Source: JADCCX01 sp031372765
Lineage (GTDB): Bacteria; Pseudomonadota; Alphaproteobacteria; Rhizobiales; Beijerinckiaceae
NCBI GenBank assembly: GCA_031372765.1
Contig: JANMLW010000103.1
Coordinates: 1 to 14,413 of the forward strand
Reading direction: 5' to 3'
DNA length: 14,413 nucleotides
In this document: positions 6,493-12,938 of the stretch, piece by piece
How positions within the stretch are numbered: position 1 is the first letter of the stretch
Layout: each line of letters begins with the position of its first letter
Program-made: the position numbers and the translations under genes
The notes under the pieces: model-generated
The model's input: only the letters and a program-made list of their open reading frames with translations
Told to the model about the DNA's origin: nothing
Databases searched by the model: none

Positions 6493-7968
6493 CTATCCGT
6501 GATTGATGACGATGGTCTTGCTGGCTGAAAATTCATAGAGGGCCTCAAAGCCCTTTTCGCGCCCATGGCCGGATTTGCCGACACCGCCGAAAGGCAGCTC
6601 TATGCCGCCACCAGCCCCGTAGCCGTTGACGAACACCTGTCCGCAGCGCATGGCCCGCGCCACCCGCATCGAGCGACGGGCATCATTGCTCCATATGCCA
6701 GCCACAAGGCCATAGGGCGTGCCGTTGGCAAGGGTGATGGCATCCGCCTCATCCTCGAAGGGGATTACGCAGAGTACAGGACCGAAGACTTCCTCGCGGG
6801 CCAGCATGTTGTCGCGTGGCACGGGCCCGAACAGTGTTGGGGAAGTGTAGAATCCACCGGAGGGCAAATCATCAGGCAGCGAAGCCGCAGCCAGAACCGG
6901 CACGCCCTCTTGCCGGGCGCGGGCGGTGAACATTTCCACCCGCTGCTTCTGTTTCAGATTGATCATCGCGCCCATGTCGCGGTCATCAAGGTGTGAACCG
7001 ATGGCGATGCTGTTGAACCGGGCAACAAGGGCTGGAATCAGAGCACTATAAACCGTGCGCTGCACCAGAATGCGGGATCCCGCCGAGCAGGTCTGTCCGC
7101 CGTTCTGGATGATGGCATTGATCAGCACCGGCAGGGCGCGTTCGATGTCAGCATCCCCGAACAGGATTTGCGGCGATTTACCGCCCAGTTCCAGTGTGCA
7201 GCCGATGTGATTGCGTGCCGCCGCTTGCTGGATGACCGTTCCGGTTTCCGGTGAGCCAGTAAAGGACAGGAAATTGATATCAGGGTGATTGGCCAGGGCT
7301 GAACCAGCCTCGCTGCCATGGCCCGTGACGATATTGAGCACACCCGGCGGAAGACCGGCTTCAAGGGCCAGTTGGGTTATGCGGATAAGCGAAAGGCAGG
7401 CGTCCTCGGCCGGTTTCACCACACAGGTGTTGCCGCAGGCCAGTGATGCGCCGACCGACCGGCCAAAAATCTGGGCAGGATAATTCCACGGCACAATATG
7501 GCCGGTCACGCCGTGCGGGTCCCGCACCACCGCGACAGTATAGCCTTTGAGAAAGGGGATTGTCTCACCGTGCAGCTTGTCAGCCGATGTGCCGTAAAAC
7601 TCGAAATAGCGGGCCGTGGCGGTCATGTCGGCCCGCGCCTGTTTCATTGGCTTGCCTGTATCAGTCGCTTCAAGCAGGGCAAGCTCCTCGTGGTGCGCCA
7701 TAACAAGCTCACCAAGCCTGACCAGGATACGGCCACGCTCCGTTGCGGTCATCCTGCTCCAGGGGCCTGTTTCAAAGGCGCCCCGTGCAGCCTGAACAGC
7801 GTGGTTGATGTCGACCTCGCCTGAGCGGGGTATGGCAGCATGGATCAGGCCATCAGACGGGCAGATGCAGTCAAGCGTGCGTCCATCCAGCGCTTCAACC
7901 TGTTGCCCTGCAATAATGTTCATGTGCAGCTTCAGGTCAGTCCCAGCCACCTTTGCAACCGTATTCAT
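6493..7968 (-). CDS. NAD(P)-dependent aldehyde dehydrogenase
   Basis: A 491-residue member of the ALDH superfamily, full length. The oxyanion Asn162 lies in PWNYP, the cofactor-binding Lys185 in VVKPAE, and the Rossmann motif SFTGSPETG at 235-243. The general base Glu260 lies in ELGGKSP, the catalytic Cys294 in GGQTCSAGSR, and the late EEVFGPV and PFGGVGKSG motifs are intact. It oxidises an aldehyde to the acid in the cytoplasm. The betaine-aldehyde/gamma-aminobutyraldehyde type is the nearest general look, but the substrate is not determined. The start is supported by GGGAGGATC (GGAGG to ATG 6 nt). It lies 16 bp after the acyltransferase and 15 bp before the SDR gene, all on the same strand. 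Confidence 0.93.
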   Translation of the reverse strand: MNTVAKVAGTDLKLHMNIIAGQQVEALDGRTLDCICPSDGLIHAAIPRSGEVDINHAVQAARGAFETGPWSRMTATERGRILVRLGELVMAHHEELALLEATDTGKPMKQARADMTATARYFEFYGTSADKLHGETIPFLKGYTVAVVRDPHGVTGHIVPWNYPAQIFGRSVGASLACGNTCVVKPAEDACLSLIRITQLALEAGLPPGVLNIVTGHGSEAGSALANHPDINFLSFTGSPETGTVIQQAAARNHIGCTLELGGKSPQILFGDADIERALPVLINAIIQNGGQTCSAGSRILVQRTVYSALIPALVARFNSIAIGSHLDDRDMGAMINLKQKQRVEMFTARARQEGVPVLAAASLPDDLPSGGFYTSPTLFGPVPRDNMLAREEVFGPVLCVIPFEDEADAITLANGTPYGLVAGIWSNDARRSMRVARAMRCGQVFVNGYGAGGGIELPFGGVGKSGHGREKGFEALYEFSASKTIVINHG

Positions 7969-7984
7969 GGTGATCCTCCCAGGA

Positions 7985-9064
7985 TCAGACAGGTTTAGGC
8001 CCTTGCAGTTTTTTTGAACCTTGCAAGATTATTGTGAGTGGCTTCTCAAACCAACGCCACACCATCATGGCGACAATAATCGACAGTGTCACCCCGATGA
8101 GCAGAAAAAGCAGGGGCGAAATGGACACGAGAAATCCTCCCGCCAATACGGACAGGCCACGCAGTACGAAAGGATGCAGAAGATAAAGTGCATAGGATGC
8201 ATCACCCATATGAACCCAGAAATCATGCAAGGGCCCCGCTGGTGTTCTGGTGTCGAACGCCAGTGCGGCAATCACCAGCAAGGCTGCGGGTAGCCCATAG
8301 AGCAGCGCTCGCTGATCCGTGATGTGCGGATAGAATTTGCCTGCAAGCAGTAACGCAATGGCTGCTACAATCAGCAAGCCCGCCATTGTCCGCGTGGGGC
8401 GGACACCTGAAAGGGTCATGTGACCGATCAGCATGCCAAAGCCGAACTCAAGAATGATGGGACGCGTCCAGAAATACAGCATCGTGTTCTCGTAAGGCAC
8501 GACATGGCCGATAGTAGTCATGATAACAAGAATGCCGACCACAAGCGGCACCGCCACATGCCGTTTCAGAGGCAAGGCAAGTGCGAATACAAGATAGAAC
8601 ATCATCTCGTAGTTCAGGGTCCAGCCAAGGCCGAAAAGCGGTTGTATTGCGCCATCAGCCCGCGCATAGGGCAGGAAAATCAGGCTTGCCAGAACCTCCA
8701 TCGCGGATGGCATCGGGCGATCTGCACCGTTCAGGCCGCTGATGAGCAACACCAGAAACAGCAGTGTCGTTACCCAGTAGATCGGGGCGATGCGCGCCAG
8801 TCTCCGCCTTAGAAACGGGAGAATGGAAACAGGACTGCCGAACAGGTCACGCGCGGCATGCACCATGACAAAGCCCGATATGATGAAAAACAGATCAACG
8901 CCTGCGGGCAGCGGAAAACTGGACTGCCAGTTGAAACTGCTTCCCGCACGGCGCGCCAACAGGTCCGCGTCATGCAATCCGTGGTGAATGACAATGGCCA
9001 GTGCCGCCAGGGCCCGTAATATCTGGATTGATGCGAAGGATGAGACGGGCGAGCGCTGCAACAT
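7985..9064 (-). CDS. Acyltransferase-3 family membrane O-acyltransferase (ExoZ-like)
   Basis: A 359-residue protein with about ten hydrophobic spans. The N-terminus has the family hallmark IQILRALAALAIVIHHG with the His-His pair at 27-28, followed by GVDLFFIISGFVMVHAAR and the LRRRLARIAPIYW loop, as in polysaccharide O-acetyltransferases such as ExoZ and OafA. These inner-membrane enzymes transfer acetyl, succinyl or similar groups to glycans exported to the periplasm or surface. The ATG at 9064 is taken because the conserved helix begins just after it; no strong ribosome site is visible. It lies two genes after an OpgG/OpgD-type glucan gene. The glucan succinyltransferase OpgC is in the same superfamily, so glucan decoration is possible, though exopolysaccharide or lipopolysaccharide acylation is equally possible. 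Confidence 0.9.
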   Translation of the reverse strand: MLQRSPVSSFASIQILRALAALAIVIHHGLHDADLLARRAGSSFNWQSSFPLPAGVDLFFIISGFVMVHAARDLFGSPVSILPFLRRRLARIAPIYWVTTLLFLVLLISGLNGADRPMPSAMEVLASLIFLPYARADGAIQPLFGLGWTLNYEMMFYLVFALALPLKRHVAVPLVVGILVIMTTIGHVVPYENTMLYFWTRPIILEFGFGMLIGHMTLSGVRPTRTMAGLLIVAAIALLLAGKFYPHITDQRALLYGLPAALLVIAALAFDTRTPAGPLHDFWVHMGDASYALYLLHPFVLRGLSVLAGGFLVSISPLLFLLIGVTLSIIVAMMVWRWFEKPLTIILQGSKKLQGPKPV

Positions 9065-9097
9065 GAATTCAACTGTTATGCGTTTCGCATTCTCATG

Positions 9098-9391
9098 TCA
9101 GCCCTCATTGTCCGCTTCCTTAACCACATCATACAGTTCCACGGCCTCACTGAAGGCACCGCGGCGCTCGGAAATGTGCAGCACCCTAACCACGCGCACT
9201 TGCGACGGCAGTGCGATGGTAAGGACATCGCCTATGCGGACAACACGGGAGGCCGATTTCACGCGCTGGCCGTTGATCCTGACATGACCCGAGGTCGCAA
9301 GCTCCTGTGCTATGGCCCGCGTTTTCACGAACCGGGCAAACCAAAGCCATTTGTCGAGGCGGATTTTGTCTGTCGCCTCATTCACCGACAA
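9098..9391 (-). CDS. hslR: S4-domain RNA-binding protein, Hsp15-like
   Basis: A 97-residue protein made almost wholly of one S4 domain: IRLDKWLWFARFVKTR at about 10-25, then GHVRINGQRVK and a later RVGD-like turn (VVRIGDVL). This pattern matches the Hsp15/HslR ribosome-associated heat shock proteins, which in E. coli bind free 50S subunits carrying a nascent chain. The start is probably TTG 9389-9391, because GGGGGAG in the previous gene's last codons sits 10 nt before it; GTG 9383-9385 is less well spaced. No ATG lies before the S4 motif. The start is 7 bp after the glucan gene's stop, so the gene seems to be translated from that mRNA. The pairing with a glucan gene may be positional only. 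Confidence 0.85.
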   Translation of the reverse strand: MSVNEATDKIRLDKWLWFARFVKTRAIAQELATSGHVRINGQRVKSASRVVRIGDVLTIALPSQVRVVRVLHISERRGAFSEAVELYDVVKEADNEG

Positions 9392-9398
9392 TCGCTGT

Positions 9399-11003
9399 TC
9401 ACTCCCCCCGCCAGGGGTATGTCCAGGTTTCGGTCAGTGTCTTGTTGCCCGCCCGCAGGAAAGCGCGGATATCGGCGGATTGCCCGGCTGGCACATCAAC
9501 ATCGATGGCAGCACGAAATCCACCGGTCTGGCTATTGGGTACCAGAAATGTCCGCAGGATACGCCCGTTGGAAATCGATGGCACAACCTGCACCTGGTCC
9601 GGTGCTTTCTGAAAAAACGGCAGTTGCCCATCCGTAAAATCAATGATGAAGCGGGTCATCGTGGGTGTGACCGGCTCGGCGGAGCCCAGCGCCTTGGGCC
9701 TTGTGCGGTAGGTGCTGCGGGCAATGCCGCCAGGGGTCAACTCGCCCTCGTCAACGGTTGCCGTTATCTTGTAGCGCCAGGTGCGGCTCTGGCCCGCCTC
9801 CAAGGGCTGTGCAGGTGCCCATTGCGCCACGATATTATCGTTGGTTTCATCGGAGGTGGGAATTTCAAAGAGTTCCAGCTTGCCCTCTCCCCAGCCTTCC
9901 AGTGGTTCAACCCAATAGCTGGGACGTTGTTCATAGTTCAGGTCAAGGTCCTGATAATGCTCGAACACGCGGTCACGCTGCATCAGGCCAAAGCCGCGGA
10001 TATTGTTGTCCATGAAAGCGGCGGCTTCGGTCTTCGTCGGGTTGCGAAGCGGCCGCCAGATCCACTCACCCGCTCCTGTATGGACCAGCAGGCCATCTGA
10101 ATCGTGCAGTTCCGGCCTGAAATCATCCGCATAGCGCCTGTCATTTTCGCCGGTGAAAAACATTGAGGTGAGAGGCGCGATGCCAAGGCGTTCAATGCGC
10201 TTTCTGGCAAACAGGGTGGCTGTTACCTCAACCACGGTTTCTTTTGCGGCATAAATGTCAAACCTGTAGGCCCCGGTCAGCGAAGGCCCGTCCAGTAATG
10301 CAAAGACAACAGCGCGGTCGGACCCGGGCTCAGGTTGCTCCACCCAGAATTCACGGAATACCGGAAACTCCTCAGTTTCCTTCGCACCCACGCCAATGGC
10401 TAAACCACGGGCGGAGAGACCATACTTCTGGCCCTCGCCCAGAAAGCGAAAATATGACGCGCCCAGAAACGAGATCAGTTCATCATGATGACGTGGATCA
10501 TTAAGCGGATAGTGCAAACGAAAGCCTGCAAACCCGGTGTTGACGGGCAGCGGGCGTTCAAATCTGTTGCGGCCGTAATCAAACAGGTTGGCGGCATAGG
10601 GGATGGGAGCGGGCACACCGTCCCGAAGCAGATTGATAACGACAGGCCTCGTGTAAAGAAAGCCGGGATGAAAAGTCTGCAACCGGAACTGGCTGCCTGT
10701 GCTTTGCAACAGTGCGCGCTCCGGCCGGAAGCGGATATCGCGCCAGCTGTCAAAATCGAGCCTGGCCAGCGCGTCTGGCAAATTGTTTGGTGTCTCATGG
10801 GGCAAGACCGACAGGTCGCGGGCTCGGCGGATAACCTCGTCAAAGCCAAACCGGGCCTGCACGGTAGCGGGCGGCGCAGCAGGGCTCTGTGCAGGCGCTG
10901 CTTGTGGTGTGCTTGCGCCAGGGCGATTCTGGGCACTTGCTGCCTGCACAACCACTGCACTTGCTGCGCTGGCTAGCCCGGTAATGACCTTGCGTCTGTC
11001 CAT
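9399..11003 (-). CDS. Periplasmic glucan biosynthesis protein, OpgG/OpgD family
   Basis: A 534-residue secreted protein of the MdoG/OpgG family. Sequence signs are FGFDEVIRRARDLS at the start of the mature part, RDIRFRPERALL, FHPGFLYTRPVVINLL, LGASYFR, GLAIGVG and EFWVEQP. The start is ATG 11003: GAGGGA sits 7 nt before it, while the upstream ATG at 11009 is only 1 nt away and the upstream GTG has no site. The N-terminus MDRRKVITGLASAASAVVVQ, ending in an Ala-Ala-Ser-Ala-like cleavage site, is a plausible twin-arginine signal, as reported for OpgD. OpgG and OpgD act on osmoregulated periplasmic glucans. E. coli members have been assigned to glycoside hydrolase family GH186 as beta-1,2-glucan-acting enzymes. 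The synthase OpgH is not in the window. I cannot separate OpgG from OpgD with confidence; the Tat-like signal favours OpgD. Confidence 0.9.
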   Translation of the reverse strand: MDRRKVITGLASAASAVVVQAASAQNRPGASTPQAAPAQSPAAPPATVQARFGFDEVIRRARDLSVLPHETPNNLPDALARLDFDSWRDIRFRPERALLQSTGSQFRLQTFHPGFLYTRPVVINLLRDGVPAPIPYAANLFDYGRNRFERPLPVNTGFAGFRLHYPLNDPRHHDELISFLGASYFRFLGEGQKYGLSARGLAIGVGAKETEEFPVFREFWVEQPEPGSDRAVVFALLDGPSLTGAYRFDIYAAKETVVEVTATLFARKRIERLGIAPLTSMFFTGENDRRYADDFRPELHDSDGLLVHTGAGEWIWRPLRNPTKTEAAAFMDNNIRGFGLMQRDRVFEHYQDLDLNYEQRPSYWVEPLEGWGEGKLELFEIPTSDETNDNIVAQWAPAQPLEAGQSRTWRYKITATVDEGELTPGGIARSTYRTRPKALGSAEPVTPTMTRFIIDFTDGQLPFFQKAPDQVQVVPSISNGRILRTFLVPNSQTGGFRAAIDVDVPAGQSADIRAFLRAGNKTLTETWTYPWRGE

Positions 11004-11030
11004 CGTCATATCCCTCGATTTATCCTGCTG

Positions 11031-11059
11031 CACATTCGGGTGAATTTGGGCAACGTCAA
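11031..11059 (-). promoter_or_regulatory. Candidate promoter for the opgG/opgD-like gene
   Basis: On the minus strand TTGACG (11054-11059) is followed after 17 bp by AATGTG (11031-11036). The -35 is good and the -10 weak. Transcription would start about 20 nt before the chosen ATG at 11003. Confidence 0.3.
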
Positions 11060-11160
11060 GGCAAAAAGTCTGGTGTTTTCAGCGGCTTGATGAACGAGCG
11101 TCCAGATGGCTGACGCATTGCGTAAATTTAATCCGCATAATTCACCATGAAGGGGTATTT

Positions 11161-11192
11161 TTGCTTGCATCGCAGGCGATCTGTTGTATTCA
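11161..11192 (+). promoter_or_regulatory. Candidate promoter of the ornithine decarboxylase leader
   Basis: TTGCTT (11161-11166) with TTGTAT (11184-11189, 17 bp apart), or TTGCAT (11165-11170) with TATTCA (11187-11192, 16 bp apart), would start transcription near 11197. That is just before the first clear hairpin of the leader. The match to consensus is modest and was judged by eye. Confidence 0.35.
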
Positions 11193-11289
11193 TCCGCTTG
11201 CCCAATTTCGCACGTGCCTGTGGTTGCGTGCTGGTCGGTGGATCTCCGGACAAGAGGCCGGAAAAACGCCAGTAGTGCTTGAAAGCTCA

Positions 11290-11370
11290 ATGATGGAAAC
11301 TTCCATCGAATTGACTTTCGCGGACCAGCAGCCGGAGGCGAAAACCGGCGGCCCTGCCCGAAGCAGGTGA
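11290..11370 (+). CDS. Possible leader peptide ORF in the speF-type leader
   Basis: A 26-residue ORF beginning with two ATGs (11290, 11293) and ending Pro-Ala-Arg-Ser-Arg. The last sense codons are CGA, AGC and AGG, then TGA at 11368-11370. The upstream purine stretch (GAAAG at 11281-11285) is a poor ribosome site. What makes it notable is position: its final codons lie in the 5' arm of the terminator-like stem at 11356-11398, so a ribosome there would prevent that stem. Arginine is a source of ornithine, so the terminal Arg codons are suggestive. It could equally be a chance ORF in a conserved RNA. Confidence 0.35.
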   Translation: MMETSIELTFADQQPEAKTGGPARSR

Positions 11371-11404
11371 CGCAGCTCAAAGCAACGACGGATCGGGCTT
11401 TTTT
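11356..11404 (+). terminator. Terminator-like stem with U tract inside the leader
   Basis: GCCCGA (11356-11361) pairs with TCGGGC (11393-11398), directly followed by six T (11399-11404). The 31-nt interior is long for an intrinsic terminator, so it may form only as part of a larger fold. The small hairpin CCTGC/GCAGG (11353-11367) uses the same 5' bases and excludes it, which is the geometry of an attenuator. Confidence 0.45.
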
Positions 11405-11477
11405 AGGCTCTTGCTTACCCTCCAAAGGTTAGCGAACTAAAGAGGCTTGTCCATCTTGCCGGCCGTGCGGAGGGAAT

Positions 11478-11485
11478 AATCCCCC
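11478..11485 (+). promoter_or_regulatory. Possible anti-ribosome-binding-site segment
   Basis: AATCCCCC is a perfect 8-nt complement of GGGGGATT at 11676-11683, which holds the decarboxylase ribosome binding site. Immediately upstream GGAGGG (11469-11474) can instead pair with CCCTCC in the 11418-11424 region, and GGGA/TCCC can close locally, so competing folds exist. Confidence 0.4.
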
Positions 11486-11520
11486 CAATCGAAGGCGTTT
11501 CCTTTTGAAGCGAAGGCTCA

Positions 11521-11586
11521 ATGCCACCGCTTCTCGGGAGATATGCCAACGGCGTCATTCGCGCTGATGAAAATCAGCACGGGTAG
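11521..11586 (+). CDS. Small leader ORF 2 (uncertain)
   Basis: A 21-codon ORF from ATG 11521 to TAG 11584-11586, with AAGG (11513-11516) 4 nt before the ATG, the best ribosome site among the leader ORFs. The peptide is mixed in composition with no obvious repeated codon. It overlaps the next candidate ORF in another frame, so at most one of them is likely to matter. Confidence 0.25.
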   Translation: MPPLLGRYANGVIRADENQHG

Positions 11587-11686
11587 TCGAGTTGAATGCT
11601 GCGCGTCTCCACAATGCGCATCAATCGGCGGAGCTGCCCCTGGGTTCACTCTAAAGCGGCTATCGCAGCCGTCTTGGGGGATTTGA
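11543..11686 (+). CDS. Small leader ORF 3 ending 1 nt before the decarboxylase start
   Basis: A 47-codon ORF from ATG 11543 (or the internal ATG 11567) to TGA 11684-11686, one base before the decarboxylase ATG at 11688. GGGAG lies only 2 nt before the first ATG, which is too close to be a good site. If translated, it would run through the GAAA hairpin, the later hairpins and the decarboxylase ribosome site, and could couple translation. The open frame may be chance. Confidence 0.25.
   Translation: MPTASFALMKISTGSRVECCASPQCASIGGAAPGFTLKRLSQPSWGI
11676..11680 (+). promoter_or_regulatory. Ribosome binding site of ornithine decarboxylase
   Basis: A run of five G lies 7 nt before ATG 11688. It follows directly after the CGGCT/AGCCG hairpin (11657-11671) and is complementary to the C-rich segment at 11478-11485, so access to it may be controlled by folding. 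Confidence 0.6.
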
Positions 11687-11687
11687 C

Positions 11688-12818
11688 ATGACTGACCGTA
11701 TCCGTGAATTCCTGCGCAACCGCCGTGAAGACGGCCCCATTCTTGTCGTTGACAAGTCTGTAGTGCGTGACAACTACCTGGCCTTTGCCAGGACCCTGCC
11801 AGACACACGCGTTTTTTACGCCGTGAAGGCCAATCCTGATCAGCAGATTCTTGAAATGCTGACCCAGCTTGGTTCGTGCTTCGATTGCGCCTCGATTGGT
11901 GAAATCGAAATGGTACTGGCTGCCGGCGCTACCGCTGATCGCATTTCTTTCGGTAACACGATCAAGAAAGAGCGTGATGTTGCCAAGGCTTTCGAGAAGG
12001 GCATCAGCCTTTTTGCTGTTGACTGCGAAGTTGAGGTCGAGAAAATTGCCCGTGCCGCTCCCGGTTCGCGCGTGTTCTGTCGTATTCTATGCGATGGCAA
12101 GGATGCCGAATGGCCGCTGAGCCGCAAGTTCGGCTGCGAAGTCGAAATGGCGCCTCGGGTGCTGGAGCATGCGCATCGTCTTGGCCTCAAGGCCTACGGT
12201 GTGTCCTTCCACGTCGGTTCGCAGCAGCGCAATACGCAGATGTGGGATGGCGCACTGGCTTCATCCGCCTGGATTTTCCGGGAAATGGCGGAGCGCGGCA
12301 TCACATTGTCGATGGTCAATCTGGGTGGCGGATTTGCCACGAAGTACCTCAAGGAGATCCCGGCAGTGGAGAGCTACGGCTCGGCCATCTTCCGGTCGCT
12401 TCGCAAGCACTTCGGTAACAACATCCCGGAGACAATCATCGAGCCTGGCCGCGGCATGGTTGGCAACGCCGGCATCATTGAGAGCGAGGTTGTTCTCGTG
12501 TCGAAGAAGTCGGACAAGGATGAAGTGCGTTGGGTCTACCTTGATATCGGCAAGTTCCACGGCCTCGCCGAGACCATGGACGAGGCGATCCGTTATCCGA
12601 TCCGCACACGTCACGACAAGGATGAGATGGGTCCATGCGTACTGGCCGGTCCCACCTGTGACTCCGTGGACGTCATGTACGAGAAGACCCCTTATATGCT
12701 GCCCTTCACCCTGGAAATTGGCGACAAGGTGCTTATCGAGGGAACCGGTGCTTATACGACGACGTATTCCAGCCGCGACTTCAACGGCATGCCGGGGCTC
12801 CGACAGATCGTGATCTGA
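11688..12818 (+). CDS. Ornithine decarboxylase (ornithine/lysine type, alanine-racemase fold)
   Basis: A 376-residue PLP enzyme of the fold-type III family that includes eukaryotic ornithine decarboxylase. PLP Lys47 lies in VFYAVKANPD, and FHVGSQQ with His175 stacks on the cofactor. The phosphate-binding NLGGGF is at 211-216 and EPGRGMVG at 252-259. The GPTCDSVD segment at 321-328 has catalytic Cys324 and substrate-binding Asp325, and EGTGAYTTTY is at 351-360. The length is typical for rhizobial and other bacterial short forms. It converts ornithine to putrescine, and some relatives also decarboxylate lysine to cadaverine; the sequence does not settle this. Two genes downstream lies homospermidine synthase, which uses putrescine. 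Alphaproteobacterial genes of this type are often called speF, odc or ldc, so I leave the symbol open. Control by the long leader is likely. Confidence 0.95.
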   Translation: MTDRIREFLRNRREDGPILVVDKSVVRDNYLAFARTLPDTRVFYAVKANPDQQILEMLTQLGSCFDCASIGEIEMVLAAGATADRISFGNTIKKERDVAKAFEKGISLFAVDCEVEVEKIARAAPGSRVFCRILCDGKDAEWPLSRKFGCEVEMAPRVLEHAHRLGLKAYGVSFHVGSQQRNTQMWDGALASSAWIFREMAERGITLSMVNLGGGFATKYLKEIPAVESYGSAIFRSLRKHFGNNIPETIIEPGRGMVGNAGIIESEVVLVSKKSDKDEVRWVYLDIGKFHGLAETMDEAIRYPIRTRHDKDEMGPCVLAGPTCDSVDVMYEKTPYMLPFTLEIGDKVLIEGTGAYTTTYSSRDFNGMPGLRQIVI

Positions 12819-12830
12819 GTTATTCTCTTC

Positions 12831-12852
12831 TCCTTCCCCCACGGGGGAAGGA
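12831..12852. repeat. Perfect short palindrome after the decarboxylase gene
   Basis: TCCTTCCCC (12831-12839) pairs perfectly with GGGGAAGGA (12844-12852) around a 4-nt loop, giving a 9-bp stem. No T run follows on the plus strand, although T-rich sequence precedes it, so it is not a standard plus-strand terminator. Similar CCTTCCCC-type palindromes are common between genes in Rhizobiales as I recall, so a dispersed repeat that may also stabilise the upstream mRNA end is likely. Confidence 0.6.
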
Positions 12853-12916
12853 AATCTCAACCTCCTCCCGTTCGGCGGCTCGCAGGTTCCTTCAAAAGAA
12901 ATGTCAGCTGGTGCGA

Positions 12917-12936
12917 GGGCCTCTTTTCCGAGGCTC
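12917..12936 (+). promoter_or_regulatory. Hairpin covering the ribosome site of the GNAT gene
   Basis: GCCTC (12919-12923) pairs with GAGGC (12930-12934) around TTTTCC. GG at 12917-12918 extends the stem to 7 bp with one wobble. The GAGG in the 3' arm is the best ribosome site, 5 nt before ATG 12939, so the fold would hide it. Confidence 0.4.
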
Positions 12937-12938
12937 CC

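Larger units (their letters stand above)
11225..11687 (+). ncRNA. speF leader: Structured 5' leader of ornithine decarboxylase (speF motif, probable)
   Basis: The 463-bp stretch before the decarboxylase has no long ORF but many perfect hairpins. These are TCCGG/CCGGA (11245-11249 with 11258-11262), GATGGA/TCCATC (11292-11297 with 11302-11307), TTTCGC/GCGAAA (11316-11321 with 11338-11343), CCTGC/GCAGG (11353-11357 with 11363-11367) and CGTTTC/GAAGCG with one wobble (11496-11501 with 11507-11512). Further 3' are GCTGAT/ATCAGC closing a GAAA tetraloop (11563-11578), TGCGC/GCGCA (11600-11604 with 11616-11620) and CGGCT/AGCCG (11657-11661 with 11667-11671). Alphaproteobacterial ornithine decarboxylase genes are known to carry a long conserved element called the speF motif (Corbino and co-workers), and the position and length fit. 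Exact borders, the ligand, if any, and the Rfam match could not be tested here. Confidence 0.72.

Noticed and set aside
9312..10100. Plus-strand ORF of 262 codons opposite the S4 and glucan genes
   Set aside because: It runs across two well-supported minus-strand genes and their junction, and the peptide shows no family features.
11161..11370. Plus-strand 69-codon ORF (TTG start) in the leader
   Set aside because: Its TTG start falls in the putative promoter, so only its last 26 codons, starting at ATG 11290, are considered as a possible leader peptide.
11006..11425. Minus-strand ORF of 139 codons covering the intergenic region before the decarboxylase
   Set aside because: It lies antisense to the structured leader and overlaps the upstream control region of the glucan gene; no ribosome site or family motif is visible.
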